Source of the DNA: Bullifex porci
GTDB taxonomy: Bacteria; Spirochaetota; Spirochaetia; Sphaerochaetales; Sphaerochaetaceae
DNA length: 64,000 bases
Direction of reading: 5' to 3'
NCBI RefSeq assembly: GCF_009695635.1
Contig: NZ_VUNN01000002.1
Span: 1 to 64,000 of the forward strand
This document shows positions 26,722 through 35,014 of the stretch, piece after piece. Position numbers and translations under genes: made by a program. Position 1 is the stretch's first letter, and the number at the start of each line of letters is the position of its first letter. The notes beneath the pieces are model-generated. The model was not told the origin of the DNA, ran no database searches, and worked only from the letters and a program-made list of their open reading frames with translations.

Positions 26722-26982
26722 CTTTCCTTTGTAGAAGAGTTTCCATATGACACTATGAATAGGGCTCATATGGAATTGAAACCTTGTAAGAAGTATTTCT
26801 TGAATAGGCAGAATGCTGTGAAGTAGTAACTATAGTTAACTGTACCGATTGTATCAGTAATTAAATAATGTCAGAGATTATTTTATTTGATGCATACACT
26901 GAGCTATAGCTACAAGCAATGCAGTCACACAATTATCATAATAATGTGATGGATTAGGAATGCGACAAAACTAAACTTCCCA

Positions 26983-27037
26983 TATCGGCAAAAAGATGAA
27001 AGCATATTATGGATTTGTTGATATTTTTTTGCCGATA
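26983..27037. promoter_or_regulatory. Inverted repeat upstream of fic (candidate operator)
   Basis: Perfect 12-bp arms TATCGGCAAAAA (26983-26994) and TTTTTGCCGATA (27026-27037), 31 bp apart, end just before a TATACT-like -10 element (about 27043). The position suggests a repressor site or DNA looping at the fic promoter. The rest of 26722-27101 shows no gene. Confidence 0.5.
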
Positions 27038-27101
27038 GTGTGATATACTATACAGTAGATTAGTGTAGTTTTTTGATTCGATTTATGACGGAGGAGAGCA
27101 G

Positions 27102-27992
27102 ATGCGATACCTTTCAGTTACGGAAATAGCAAAAAAATGGAATGTGTCGGAACGAAGCGTTAGAAATTATTGTGCCAAAGATCGTGTGATTGGTGCGTTC
27201 CTTACTGGCAAGACCTGGAACATTCCTGAAAATGCAGAAAAGCCAGAGCGTGCCAACAAGAGAAAAGAGGAACCGATTACTCTGTTGGATATCCTGAAAG
27301 AGCAGAAAGCAAGTAAATACCCTGGTGGCATTTACCATAAGACACAGATTGATTTAACATACAATTCCAATCATATCGAAGGTAGCCGCCTGACTCACGA
27401 TCAGACCCGATATATTTTTGAAACAAATACTATCGGCGTGGAAAACGAAGTTCTCAATGTAGACGATGTGATCGAAACGGCTAACCATTTTCGTTGCATT
27501 GACATGATTATTGAGAATGCAAAAATAGCTTTAACTGAGAGGTTTATTAAGGAACTTCATCTAACCTTGAAGAATGGAACCAGCGATTCCAGAAAAGATT
27601 GGTTCGCTGTTGGTGATTACAAGAAATTTCCAAATGAAGTTGGTGGTATGGATACTGCCCTCCCCGAAGAAGTTGCTGATAAGATGAAAGCATTGCTGTC
27701 AGAATACAATTCCAAGGAGGATAAGACCTTTGAAGACATTCTAGACTTCCATGTGAAGTTTGAGCGAATTCATCCATTCCAGGACGGCAACGGTCGTGTA
27801 GGCAGATTGATTATGTTCAAGGAGTGCCTGAAATATAATATTGTTCCGTTCATCATCGAGGATAATCTGAAGATGTTCTATTATCGTGGATTGAAAGAGT
27901 GGAATAATGAAAAAGGCTACCTAATAGATACTTGTCTGACAGCACAGGATAAATATAAGGCATATTTGGATTATTTTAGAATTACATATTAA
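27102..27992 (+). CDS. Fic family protein with N-terminal HTH
   Basis: A 296-residue protein. The first 45 residues are a MerR/excisionase-like helix-turn-helix (SVTEIAKKWNVSERSVRNYC). The inhibitory helix carries SNHIEG (89-94), matching the (S/T)xxxE(G/N) motif that blocks ATP binding in class II Fic proteins. The active site HPFQDGNGRVGR starts at His224. It is expected to transfer AMP (or another nucleotide/phosphate group) to a protein target, and the intramolecular inhibitory motif makes it self-restrained. There is a GGAGGAG ribosome binding site. It is surrounded by broken toxin genes, in the foreign segment. Confidence 0.85.
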   Translation: MRYLSVTEIAKKWNVSERSVRNYCAKDRVIGAFLTGKTWNIPENAEKPERANKRKEEPITLLDILKEQKASKYPGGIYHKTQIDLTYNSNHIEGSRLTHDQTRYIFETNTIGVENEVLNVDDVIETANHFRCIDMIIENAKIALTERFIKELHLTLKNGTSDSRKDWFAVGDYKKFPNEVGGMDTALPEEVADKMKALLSEYNSKEDKTFEDILDFHVKFERIHPFQDGNGRVGRLIMFKECLKYNIVPFIIEDNLKMFYYRGLKEWNNEKGYLIDTCLTAQDKYKAYLDYFRITY

Positions 27993-28391
27993 GCAAGAAA
28001 TGAGGTGCGTCGTTGTCAGCTGAAAAGAACTGGCAATTTGAGCTTGTAGAATAAATTAAACAAAGTGCTCCTGGTTGTAGATAGTTATTTTATATATAGA
28101 TAATCTAGTCAAAATAAATGAAGATAGATAACCAACAATAAGACTAATAGCTAGTCAAAATATATAGAAACAAAAGAGTAAAAAATATGAGAGTTATCAA
28201 CAACCGCTAATTCGTTATAACTCTCATCAAAAAAGGTATTTCCATGATAATACTAAAGGTAGAAAAAGAAAATAGGCAGGTGGAAGCATTGGAGATCTTA
28301 CTTTAAATTCTATTTCGAGAAAATGAAAAAAATGAAAATCTCGAAATGTAGTTGTATTATGATATTTACCGATTCTTGGAGGCTTATTGAT

Positions 28392-28511
28392 ATGAAGCTA
28401 ATTGAGAGAACTAAGTATCTGCAACAGCTAAAAAGTGTGCAGGGAGTACCGGATATAAAGGTAATTACAGGAATTCAAAGAAGTGTTATGTGCAGTAATC
28501 CATTATGTTGA
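28392..28511 (+). pseudogene. N-terminal stub of an AAA_14/DUF4143 ATPase
   Basis: About 31 codons from ATG 28392 read MKLIERTKYLQQLKSV and DIKVITGIQRS, matching the start of the intact ATPase at 38439 (MKLIDRNQYL...DIKVIIGVRRSGKS). The match breaks just where the Walker A motif should be completed and the frame soon stops. It is the left end of a deleted gene. Apart from this stub, 27993-28752 holds no gene that I can see. Confidence 0.6.
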
Positions 28512-28752
28512 GAGAATCATCAAAACCTCAACATAACGGAATAAAACAGCCAAATCAGCAGAAATCACTCAACATAATATTTTGTTATTTTTAAGGCGCT
28601 GCAGGAATTTCTTAACTTCATCATCCTTTTCCAGACAGGTTCCTCACCTTTGACAATAGCATCTGAAATACGGTTAACGTTTTTAGATAAGCATATGAGC
28701 AAAAAAAATAAAAATTGCCAATGTGCGTGATTACTGTAAAGGAGATGATATC

Positions 28753-29490
28753 ATGCAGTGGTATAAAGAAGTGCTTGATCGCATGGATAATAAAAAAATA
28801 TATGGCCATAAAGAGCTCATTGATGAACTGAAAATGCTGAAAACAGATTTGTCTGAAAGCACATATCACTGGGCAATCAGCGGTTTGGTCCGCGATGGCG
28901 CATTAACTAGATTAGGCTATGATTCTTATTCGCTATCTTCGGGCATACCCAAGAATGAATATGTACCGGTATATTCTGACACAGCCGAAAGATTGATACG
29001 GCTTATTTCTGAAAAGTATCCTTATGTGCAGTTTACGGTCTTTGAAACAGTTTTAATGAACGAGTTTTTAAACCATCTGATTGCGCAGAATACGGTTTTT
29101 ATACAGGCTGAGAAGGAAAGCAGTATCTATGTTTTCTGATTTCTTCAGGACCAAGGGATTTATAATGTCATGTATAAGCCCAGCAAAAATGATTTTAATC
29201 TGTATTGGGCGAAAGATAGTGTTGTTGTAACGGATTTGATATCGGAGGCGCCAATTAGGACGAGCAAGCCCAACTATATAATGCTGGAGAAAATGCTTGT
29301 TGATATGTCTGCTGACAAGCTCATAGCTGCAACGTTCAGCAAATCGGAATTGCCTGATGTTTACGAGCAGGCACAGAGCCGGTATCTTCTGGATAAAGTG
29401 AGGATGCTAAGATATGCCCGCAGGCGTAACCGTCAGGACGTAATATTGAATTATCTTGAAGGGAGTAAAGCAGAACATGCTACTAAGTGA
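28753..29490 (+). pseudogene. AbiEi-like antitoxin interrupted by an in-frame TGA
   Basis: One frame codes for a type IV antitoxin-like protein: a winged-helix start (YGHKELIDELKMLKTDLSES, WAISGLVRDGALTRLG), then FETVLMNEFLNHLI, MYKPSKNDFNLYW, a middle part and a basic tail (YARRRNRQDV). A TGA at 29137-29139 splits it within ESSIYVF-stop-FLQDQG with no frame change, so it is a point nonsense mutation or a sequencing error. AAAGGAG at 28738-28744 supports ATG 28753. The start of the toxin gene overlaps the end by 14 bp, the usual AbiE arrangement. In this family the antitoxin represses its own promoter. Confidence 0.65.
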
Positions 29491-29752
29491 AAACTATACA
29501 GCGGAACACATTTTAAGGCTTAGGGAAGAAACTGGGGCGGATCCTTCCATTCTAGAAAGGACGGTATTCGCTTTTGGCCTTCTTGAAGCCATCCGTAGTG
29601 TTGGCATGCCCTTTATTTTCAAGGGCGGCACATCACTTCTGGTTATAGATGCTGCTATCATCCCACACGCAAGCGTGAGGGTTTTTCATAGCATATATAT
29701 AACCAGACCACTGCCCAGGATTGCTAGAGAAGCTATTTGTAATGGCCCATGA
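29477..29752 (+). pseudogene. AbiEii/AbiGii nucleotidyltransferase toxin, truncated
   Basis: From ATG 29477 the product begins LLSENYTAEHILRLREE, ERTVFAFGLLEAI and MPFIFKGGTSLLVI, the N-terminus of AbiEii toxins, including the GGTSL part of the nucleotidyltransferase motif. After residue 55 or so similarity ends. The DxD that should follow GGTSL is absent and unrelated codons lead to a stop at 29752. The remaining 200 or more residues are gone. The deletion end meets the 3' end of the minus-strand ATPase gene, so that insertion or a deletion beside it probably broke the toxin. Confidence 0.65.
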
Positions 29753-29753
29753 A

Positions 29754-31055
29754 TCAGACAAGCGTGTCATCCAGCAGAAAGTCGATGACGCTGATATTAA
29801 GGATGCCGTTGTCATCATACCAACGCTTGCGAATGTCATGGCGTACGATAATCTTTGGGAAGGAATCACCTGTCAGCGCGAAAGGCTTGTTCTCGGTGAT
29901 TGCCTTTTCCTCTGTTCCCAAAGCGTAGGCGGACTGAATGTAGGTCTTCTTGCCACCGGAGGTTGCAATAAAGTCAATTTCCCTTGCAACCTGAGAAACC
30001 TTTCCCTTGGCATTCTTCTCATTGCTGTAGACGATACCGATGTCAACGGAGCATTCACGGATCAGCAGTTCATTGTAAATGATATTCTCCATGATATGCG
30101 TTATTTCCTGCTGGCGGAAGCCGATACGGGCGTTTCTCAGCCCAATATCCTCACAGTAGTATTTGTTGGGATAGTCAAAATAGCTTTTGCCCTTGACATC
30201 CCAGCGTTTACACTCGGAAAACAGAAACGAATCTGCCAGATAATCCATATAGGCTTTCACTGTGTTCAGGGCAACCACATTTTCGCCGCTGCGTTTCTGC
30301 ATGGTATTGATGGTAGCTGCCACCTTCGTTGGATTGGTCAGAGAACCGATAGACGAACACAGCAGATCAAGAATAGCGGATAGCACATCCTCACGCTTGA
30401 TCTTCTTCCGTTCTACGATGTCCTTCAGATAAACCTCCGAAAAAAGAGATTTCAGATAAGCCATCTTTGCAGCATCAGTGGGTCGGGACAGAATCAGAGG
30501 CATACCGCCGTAGAAAGCAAAATTATCAAAAGCGTCCTGCTTATCACCGCCAACGGCTGAATAGTATTCGGCAAAAGAAAGCGGATGCACATGGATTTCA
30601 TCACTGCGCCCCCGGAACTCTGTCAGAATATCGGAGGACAGCATTTTAGAGTTGCTGCCGGTCACATAAATATCCAGATTGGACAGGGACTTTAAATCAT
30701 TGAGTGCATCGTAGAAGGTAATCTTCTTTCCTTCGGGATTGTAGGGATTCGGAACTTCATCGGACATCTGTATCTCGTCTACAAAGAGATAGTATTGTTC
30801 TGCGCTGTGTTCCACAATTCCCCGAACATGAGATGCAAGCTCTAAAGGATTGCGATAACGAATATCACGGGTCGAGTCCAACTCGAAGGATAGAATGTGA
30901 TCTTCAGCAACCCCCTCGCTGAGAAGGTAGTTCCCAAATAGATTGCGAAGCAAATAGGACTTGCCACATCTGCGAATACCAGTAATCACCTTTACCTGAC
31001 CATCCCACATAAAGGAGATGATTTTCTTCAAATAACGGTCTCGTTTTATTTCCAC
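29754..31055 (-). CDS. AAA_14/DUF4143 ATPase 1
   Basis: A 433-residue ATPase with Walker A GIRRCGKS at 26-33, Walker B YYLFVDEIQM near 90, and the sensor-like VTGSNSKMLSSDILTEFRGR near 137 that marks the AAA_14 domain. The DUF4143 C-terminal half has a PD-(D/E)XK-like pattern (ENIIYNELL, then REIDFIATSGGKKTYIQ). Such proteins are common in host-associated bacteria, often in many copies, and their function is not established. It starts at GTG 31055 behind an AGGTTGAGG site. Codon use is unlike that of the native genes. It is about 2 bp from the truncated toxin gene on the other strand. Confidence 0.8.
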   Translation of the reverse strand: MEIKRDRYLKKIISFMWDGQVKVITGIRRCGKSYLLRNLFGNYLLSEGVAEDHILSFELDSTRDIRYRNPLELASHVRGIVEHSAEQYYLFVDEIQMSDEVPNPYNPEGKKITFYDALNDLKSLSNLDIYVTGSNSKMLSSDILTEFRGRSDEIHVHPLSFAEYYSAVGGDKQDAFDNFAFYGGMPLILSRPTDAAKMAYLKSLFSEVYLKDIVERKKIKREDVLSAILDLLCSSIGSLTNPTKVAATINTMQKRSGENVVALNTVKAYMDYLADSFLFSECKRWDVKGKSYFDYPNKYYCEDIGLRNARIGFRQQEITHIMENIIYNELLIRECSVDIGIVYSNEKNAKGKVSQVAREIDFIATSGGKKTYIQSAYALGTEEKAITENKPFALTGDSFPKIIVRHDIRKRWYDDNGILNISVIDFLLDDTLV

Positions 31056-31066
31056 ACCTCAACCTC

Positions 31067-31106
31067 CATTGAAAACTTGCTGACGTTAACGTCTTACTTT
31101 TCAATG
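31067..31106. promoter_or_regulatory. Nested dyad upstream of ATPase 1
   Basis: An outer repeat CATTGAAAA (31067-31075) / TTTTCAATG (31098-31106) encloses a perfect 12-bp palindrome GACGTTAACGTC (31082-31093). It lies 12 bp upstream of the gene's start codon, where it could act as an operator or as an mRNA hairpin in the 5' leader. Confidence 0.5.
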
Positions 31107-31229
31107 AATATGATACATCAAAGAGAAAGAGAAATTAAAGGCCTTACTGAAATGTTTAAAAGAAAACCCGCAAAGATTTCAATGAAAAACTAAAGTTAGG
31201 AGGTAAATGACCATACTGTAATTCCCGAT

Positions 31230-31849
31230 TAAATGGAACGCCATTTTCTGATAGAAACGGAATGGAACAGTAGCAGACTGAAAGAAATGCTGAAGCATTT
31301 CAATGGTCTTTCCACCCACGGTACGGTGTTTAATTTCCGAACGCTGGGGCCACTGGGGTGAAACGTGGAGCCTGAGGTTGAAAGCTAAACTGCTTAAATG
31401 ACAGTCTGAGATTGAGTCTAACGTAGTTCCCGGCGTAACGGAAGTTATTACTCGCCGGTGCCACAGGACTTAGCGCGGGTATCAAAGTAATCGTTAAAAG
31501 GTGAAGTATACATATTCTATCTGCTCGGGTATCCCAGTTTTTGAATTACCTTCGATATCGAACCTGTTTCATCATACAATTGAAGTGCCTTCTTTTTTTT
31601 CTTCCTAACTAAACGACATTTCTTCTACTCGCTGTTATCGTAGGTCCAAGAATTTGTCCGCATTCCCCCTCTTGAATTCCCCAGAAATATAGAGTCAATT
31701 ACGGGCACTTCTCTCCGCAGGCGGAGCATCTGTATGAATGTCGTCTATTAACCTTCGCTTCCACATATACAGGCACGATACCATCTGAGGATATCTCAAT
31801 TCTCATGTTCTTGAAGACAGCGGTGTATACATTCAGAATTGATTACTAA
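31230..31849 (+). other. Unassigned, partly GC-rich segment with a short coding-like remnant
   Basis: Between two ATPase genes, 31107-32020 has no complete gene. The part 31330-31510 is richer in G+C than anything nearby, with no long frame and several complementary short stretches (for example CCCGGCG...CGCCGG around 31430-31462), as in a structured RNA or intron piece. From 31676 to 31849 one frame is open for 57 codons (GHFSPQAEHLYECRLL, later MFLKTAVYTFRIDY-stop), which may be the tail of a lost gene. I cannot name either. Confidence 0.25.
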
Positions 31850-31989
31850 GCGTAGCTATTGTTCTTTCCTTTTGTGTTTGTTTGGTTACTTATCACTTTA
31901 GGTTAATCCCATGGTTATTTTTAATACAACAAGAGTACTTGGTTTCGAGAGCGGATATGGGCATGTCTGTACTGATAGTGTAAATACAC

Positions 31990-32013
31990 AAAAATGTAGA
32001 ATTCTACATTTTT
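31990..32013. promoter_or_regulatory. 24-bp perfect palindrome upstream of ATPase 2
   Basis: Left arm AAAAATGTAGAA (31990-32001) is exactly complementary to the right arm to 32013, centred on GAATTC. A TATAAT lies at 32043-32048 and the gene starts at 32086, so the palindrome lies about 30 bp upstream of the -10 box. It could be an operator or the terminator of older upstream transcription. Confidence 0.55.
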
Positions 32014-32085
32014 AGTGATTATATTTACGTTGTGCGCTATGATATAATCATCAAAGATGTAGAAATATACAGAAAAGGTGAATAT

Positions 32086-33396
32086 ATGATTCGCAGAGAA
32101 AAGTATCTTCAGCAGCTGATAGCAAACCGGGATAACGGTTTTCCAAAAATTATTACAGGGATAAGACGCTGTGGAAAATCTTTCTTGATGAAGGAGATAT
32201 TCAGGGAGTATCTGTTATCAGATGGGATGAAGGAGGATGATATTCTTATCCTTGAGCTGGATGATGACAGGAACATCAGATATCGGGATCCACTCTATCT
32301 TGGAGAATATGTCAGGGAGTATTGTAAAGGTCGATCAAAATGTGTCGTATTTCTTGATGAGATTCAGATGGTATATTCAATCGTCAATCCCAATCTGACA
32401 GAAGGTAAGCATGTTCTGGCAAAGAAAGGGGACTCTGAAACCGTATCTTTTGTGACCGTTGTTCTGGGTCTGTCTAGAGAAAAGAACATAGACCTATATG
32501 TTTCAGGTTCAAATTCCAGAATGCTGTCCTCTGACATCGTCACGGAATTCCGCGATAAGGCCGTCACCATTCAGGTTTTTCCTCTGTCGTTCTCTGAATT
32601 CTATGAATATATTGGAGGATCAAAGACAGAGGCTATCTATGAATACATGCAATATGGCGGCATGCCATTGGCTGTGCTGAAGAATGATCTTGAAAAGAAG
32701 GAGTACCTGAAAAGCCTTTTTGAAACTACCTATTTCAGAGATATCGTGGAAAGGAATGGCCTGAGAAAGGGAGAAGCTCTTGATGAGCTTTGTAATATCC
32801 TTTCAGAAGGAACAGGATCACTGCTGAATGCGGAACGTATTGCAAATACTTACCGCAGTGTCAGACATGAAAACATCGACAAACAGACGGTTGAGAAGTA
32901 TATCTGGTACTTTACTGATTCATTTCTTTTAAAGGAGGCCAGACGGTATGATCTGAAGGGGCGGGCTGAAATCGGTGCCTTGAGGAAATACTACTTTGCC
33001 GATACTGGTTTAAGGAATGCAAGATTGAACTTCTCGTTCCCGGATGAAGGGCAGATGCTGGAAAACATTGTCTACAATGAACTTGTCTATAATGGCTTTA
33101 CTGTCAATGTCGGAACATTTGACAACATTGAAAAGAACAGGATGGGAACCTCTATAAGGAATACCTATGAGGTGGATTTCTTTGCGAGAAAATGGAATCG
33201 ACAATACTATATCCAGGTCACGGATGATATTTCCAATGCACCGACAAGGGCAAGAGAGTTAAGGCCGTATATCATGCTTAATGATCAGGTCCGAAAGATA
33301 ATAGTCATCAATAAGCCTATTGGAGAGTGTCTTGATGAGAATGGATACACAATAATAGGAATTGCTGATTTCCTTTTGAGATTCATCAGGGAATAG
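32086..33396 (+). CDS. AAA_14/DUF4143 ATPase 2
   Basis: A 436-residue ATPase with Walker A GIRRCGKS at 25-32, Walker B VVFLDEIQM near 87, YVSGSNSRMLSSDIVTEFRD near 138 and the DUF4143 half ending with ENIVYNELVYNG and YEVDFFARKWNRQYYIQV. A longer form could begin at GTG 32032, but AAAAGGTG just before ATG 32086 and the family's normal N-terminus (IRREKYLQQLI) favour this start. It is related to ATPase 1 but not a recent copy: the protein identity seems moderate and insertions differ. Function is unknown. It has its own promoter region with a strong palindrome. Confidence 0.8.
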   Translation: MIRREKYLQQLIANRDNGFPKIITGIRRCGKSFLMKEIFREYLLSDGMKEDDILILELDDDRNIRYRDPLYLGEYVREYCKGRSKCVVFLDEIQMVYSIVNPNLTEGKHVLAKKGDSETVSFVTVVLGLSREKNIDLYVSGSNSRMLSSDIVTEFRDKAVTIQVFPLSFSEFYEYIGGSKTEAIYEYMQYGGMPLAVLKNDLEKKEYLKSLFETTYFRDIVERNGLRKGEALDELCNILSEGTGSLLNAERIANTYRSVRHENIDKQTVEKYIWYFTDSFLLKEARRYDLKGRAEIGALRKYYFADTGLRNARLNFSFPDEGQMLENIVYNELVYNGFTVNVGTFDNIEKNRMGTSIRNTYEVDFFARKWNRQYYIQVTDDISNAPTRARELRPYIMLNDQVRKIIVINKPIGECLDENGYTIIGIADFLLRFIRE

Positions 33397-33775
33397 AAGC
33401 TGGCCTGAAATGCTCCGACCTATATGATGCCATTGCCAGAGCCGGGCCTGAACCAATTACCTGATTTTTTCCTCTGATTCCCGACTTGTTGTATAGGCAC
33501 ATATCTTTATGAGTGTATCAGTAATTGCACCGCTTATTTATTAAAATGGACAGCCTAGTAAACTGTCCTTATAAATAAAAGATATAATTGCTTAAATATC
33601 ACCTTAATTGTTACGGCCCCTAATTACATAAGGCTCTGTTCTGCATTCAAGAGGGTTAGCTTCATCTATTTGCTTTATTAATCATGAAAGAATACATCAA
33701 AGTTTAGATTATCATTGCTCTAGATGAAGTATATAAGCAGGGAATTTTCCCTAATATTAAGATAGAAGAGGTAGA
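33397..33775. other. Gene-poor debris between ATPase 2 and the small minus-strand ORF
   Basis: Just after the ATPase stop, about 22 codons (33399-33464) read AGLKCSDLYDAIARAGPEPI then stop, which looks like the end of a lost gene. A hairpin GGACAG/CTGTCC spans 33549-33570 without a T run. From about 33718 a second tail-like piece reads ALDEVYKQGIFPNIKIEEVD to a stop near 33779. None is recognisable as an intact gene. Confidence 0.25.
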
Positions 33776-33910
33776 TTAATTATTCGGATAATTTTTAACC
33801 AATTGTCTTGACATGTCTCTTAGCACACTTCTTAAACAATTGATGATCAAGTCCTCTCCGTTAATTGCCTTAAGAAGCTCTCGTCTGAGATCCTCTTCCT
33901 TTACTTTCAT
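33776..33910 (-). CDS. Small hypothetical protein, 44 residues
   Basis: A short ORF has a strong TAGGAGG site (33919-33925 on the minus strand) eight bases before its ATG. The product is charged and probably helical (MKVKEEDLRRELLKAINGED, then a Leu/Arg-rich end). It lies about 110 bp downstream of the LysR gene on the same strand. It may be a real small protein or the start of a truncated gene, since the next sequence is debris. No family is recognised. Confidence 0.35.
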   Translation of the reverse strand: MKVKEEDLRRELLKAINGEDLIINCLRSVLRDMSRQLVKNYPNN

Positions 33911-34019
33911 GAAAAAACCTCCTAATTGGATTTTTGGTCCACCTAGAAGGTCACAGGTCAGAATGGGTATGGAGATTGACTTCATTATATCTATATCGCA
34001 TTCAATTCTCCCAGCAACC

Positions 34020-34913
34020 TTAGACACTTGCTGTTTTTCCGTAGATGCGGATTATATCATCAAGAACTTCTTTATGCCTGAAATCTTTGTTGTACACGAT
34101 TCTTGTCTCCCTTACCATTGAGAAGTTCTCAATAGGAAGAGCCTTTATCTTTCCTTTTCTTATTTCATCCAGGCAGGCGCTTCTAGGAATAATGGATACT
34201 CCCAAATCTTTTCTTATCAAGTCTTTTATAGTAGCGATGTTGTCCACTTCAAGAATAACATCGAAGGAGGATATGTCCTCTCCGTTATAGACCAAAGTCT
34301 CTTCAAAGAGTTTGCGTGTAGCGCTTTCAGAGGAACGGAGTATCATCTTTTCTTTCTTCAGCTCAGAGATTGTCACTGCACTTCTCTGAGACAGAGGATT
34401 ATCAGGACTCAACACACACATAAGGTAGTCTATATCAAGTAGCATGGAAGAGAACTTGGGATTATTGGAAGAAGCGTCTATGATTGCTAAATCAAGCTCA
34501 TAGTTTTCTAGTTTATCATAAAGATTATTTATAGTATCAGTAGTAAGCATAATCTTTACACCATTGTTTTCAATGCTGTATTTTGCTAGGGCGGCGGCTG
34601 TGACGTTGCTCTCCGAGGTATGGGTGATTCCTATTCTCAAAGGGCCTACGTTTTTTTCTGAGTTCTCCAATTCCAAAAGCATCTTATCATAGAGAGCTTT
34701 TTGCCTACGGGCATATTTAAGAACAATTTCTCCTTGCTGTGTAAGGATTAAGCCATTTTTATTCCTAATAAAGACCTTAGCGCCCACTTCCTCTTCCAGT
34801 TGCTTGATCTGTTGGCTGACAGCTGGCTGAGTCATATATAGAGCCTCTGCTGCTTTTGTGAAATTCAGATACTCTGCAACTTTTAGGAAAGTATACATTT
34901 TTGTTCCAAGCAT
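34020..34913 (-). CDS. LysR-family transcriptional regulator
   Basis: A 297-residue regulator. The winged helix is at 1-65 (FLKVAEYLNFTKAAEALYMT, QPAVSQQIKQLEEE), followed by the linker helix and a two-lobe effector domain from about 90. It is divergent from the cation:proton antiporter gene across 100 bp, the classic LysR arrangement, so it probably controls that gene and itself. The effector is unknown. Both genes lie within the foreign-looking segment. Confidence 0.85.
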   Translation of the reverse strand: MLGTKMYTFLKVAEYLNFTKAAEALYMTQPAVSQQIKQLEEEVGAKVFIRNKNGLILTQQGEIVLKYARRQKALYDKMLLELENSEKNVGPLRIGITHTSESNVTAAALAKYSIENNGVKIMLTTDTINNLYDKLENYELDLAIIDASSNNPKFSSMLLDIDYLMCVLSPDNPLSQRSAVTISELKKEKMILRSSESATRKLFEETLVYNGEDISSFDVILEVDNIATIKDLIRKDLGVSIIPRSACLDEIRKGKIKALPIENFSMVRETRIVYNKDFRHKEVLDDIIRIYGKTASV

Positions 34914-35014
34914 AGTAACTCCAATTAAATATTTTTATAGGAATAAAGAATAATATAATTTGCATTTATCTTCAACAACAAATATCATTCTATTCCATAC
35001 AAGGAGAGATTATT

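Noticed and set aside
29137-29139. TGA in the AbiEi-like gene as a selenocysteine codon
   Set aside because: The family has no selenoproteins, no conserved Cys at this place and no evident SECIS; a nonsense mutation is simpler.
29721-30383. 220-codon open frame on the + strand opposite ATPase 1
   Set aside because: It is the antisense shadow of a well-supported ATPase gene with Walker motifs, and shows no family resemblance or ribosome binding site.
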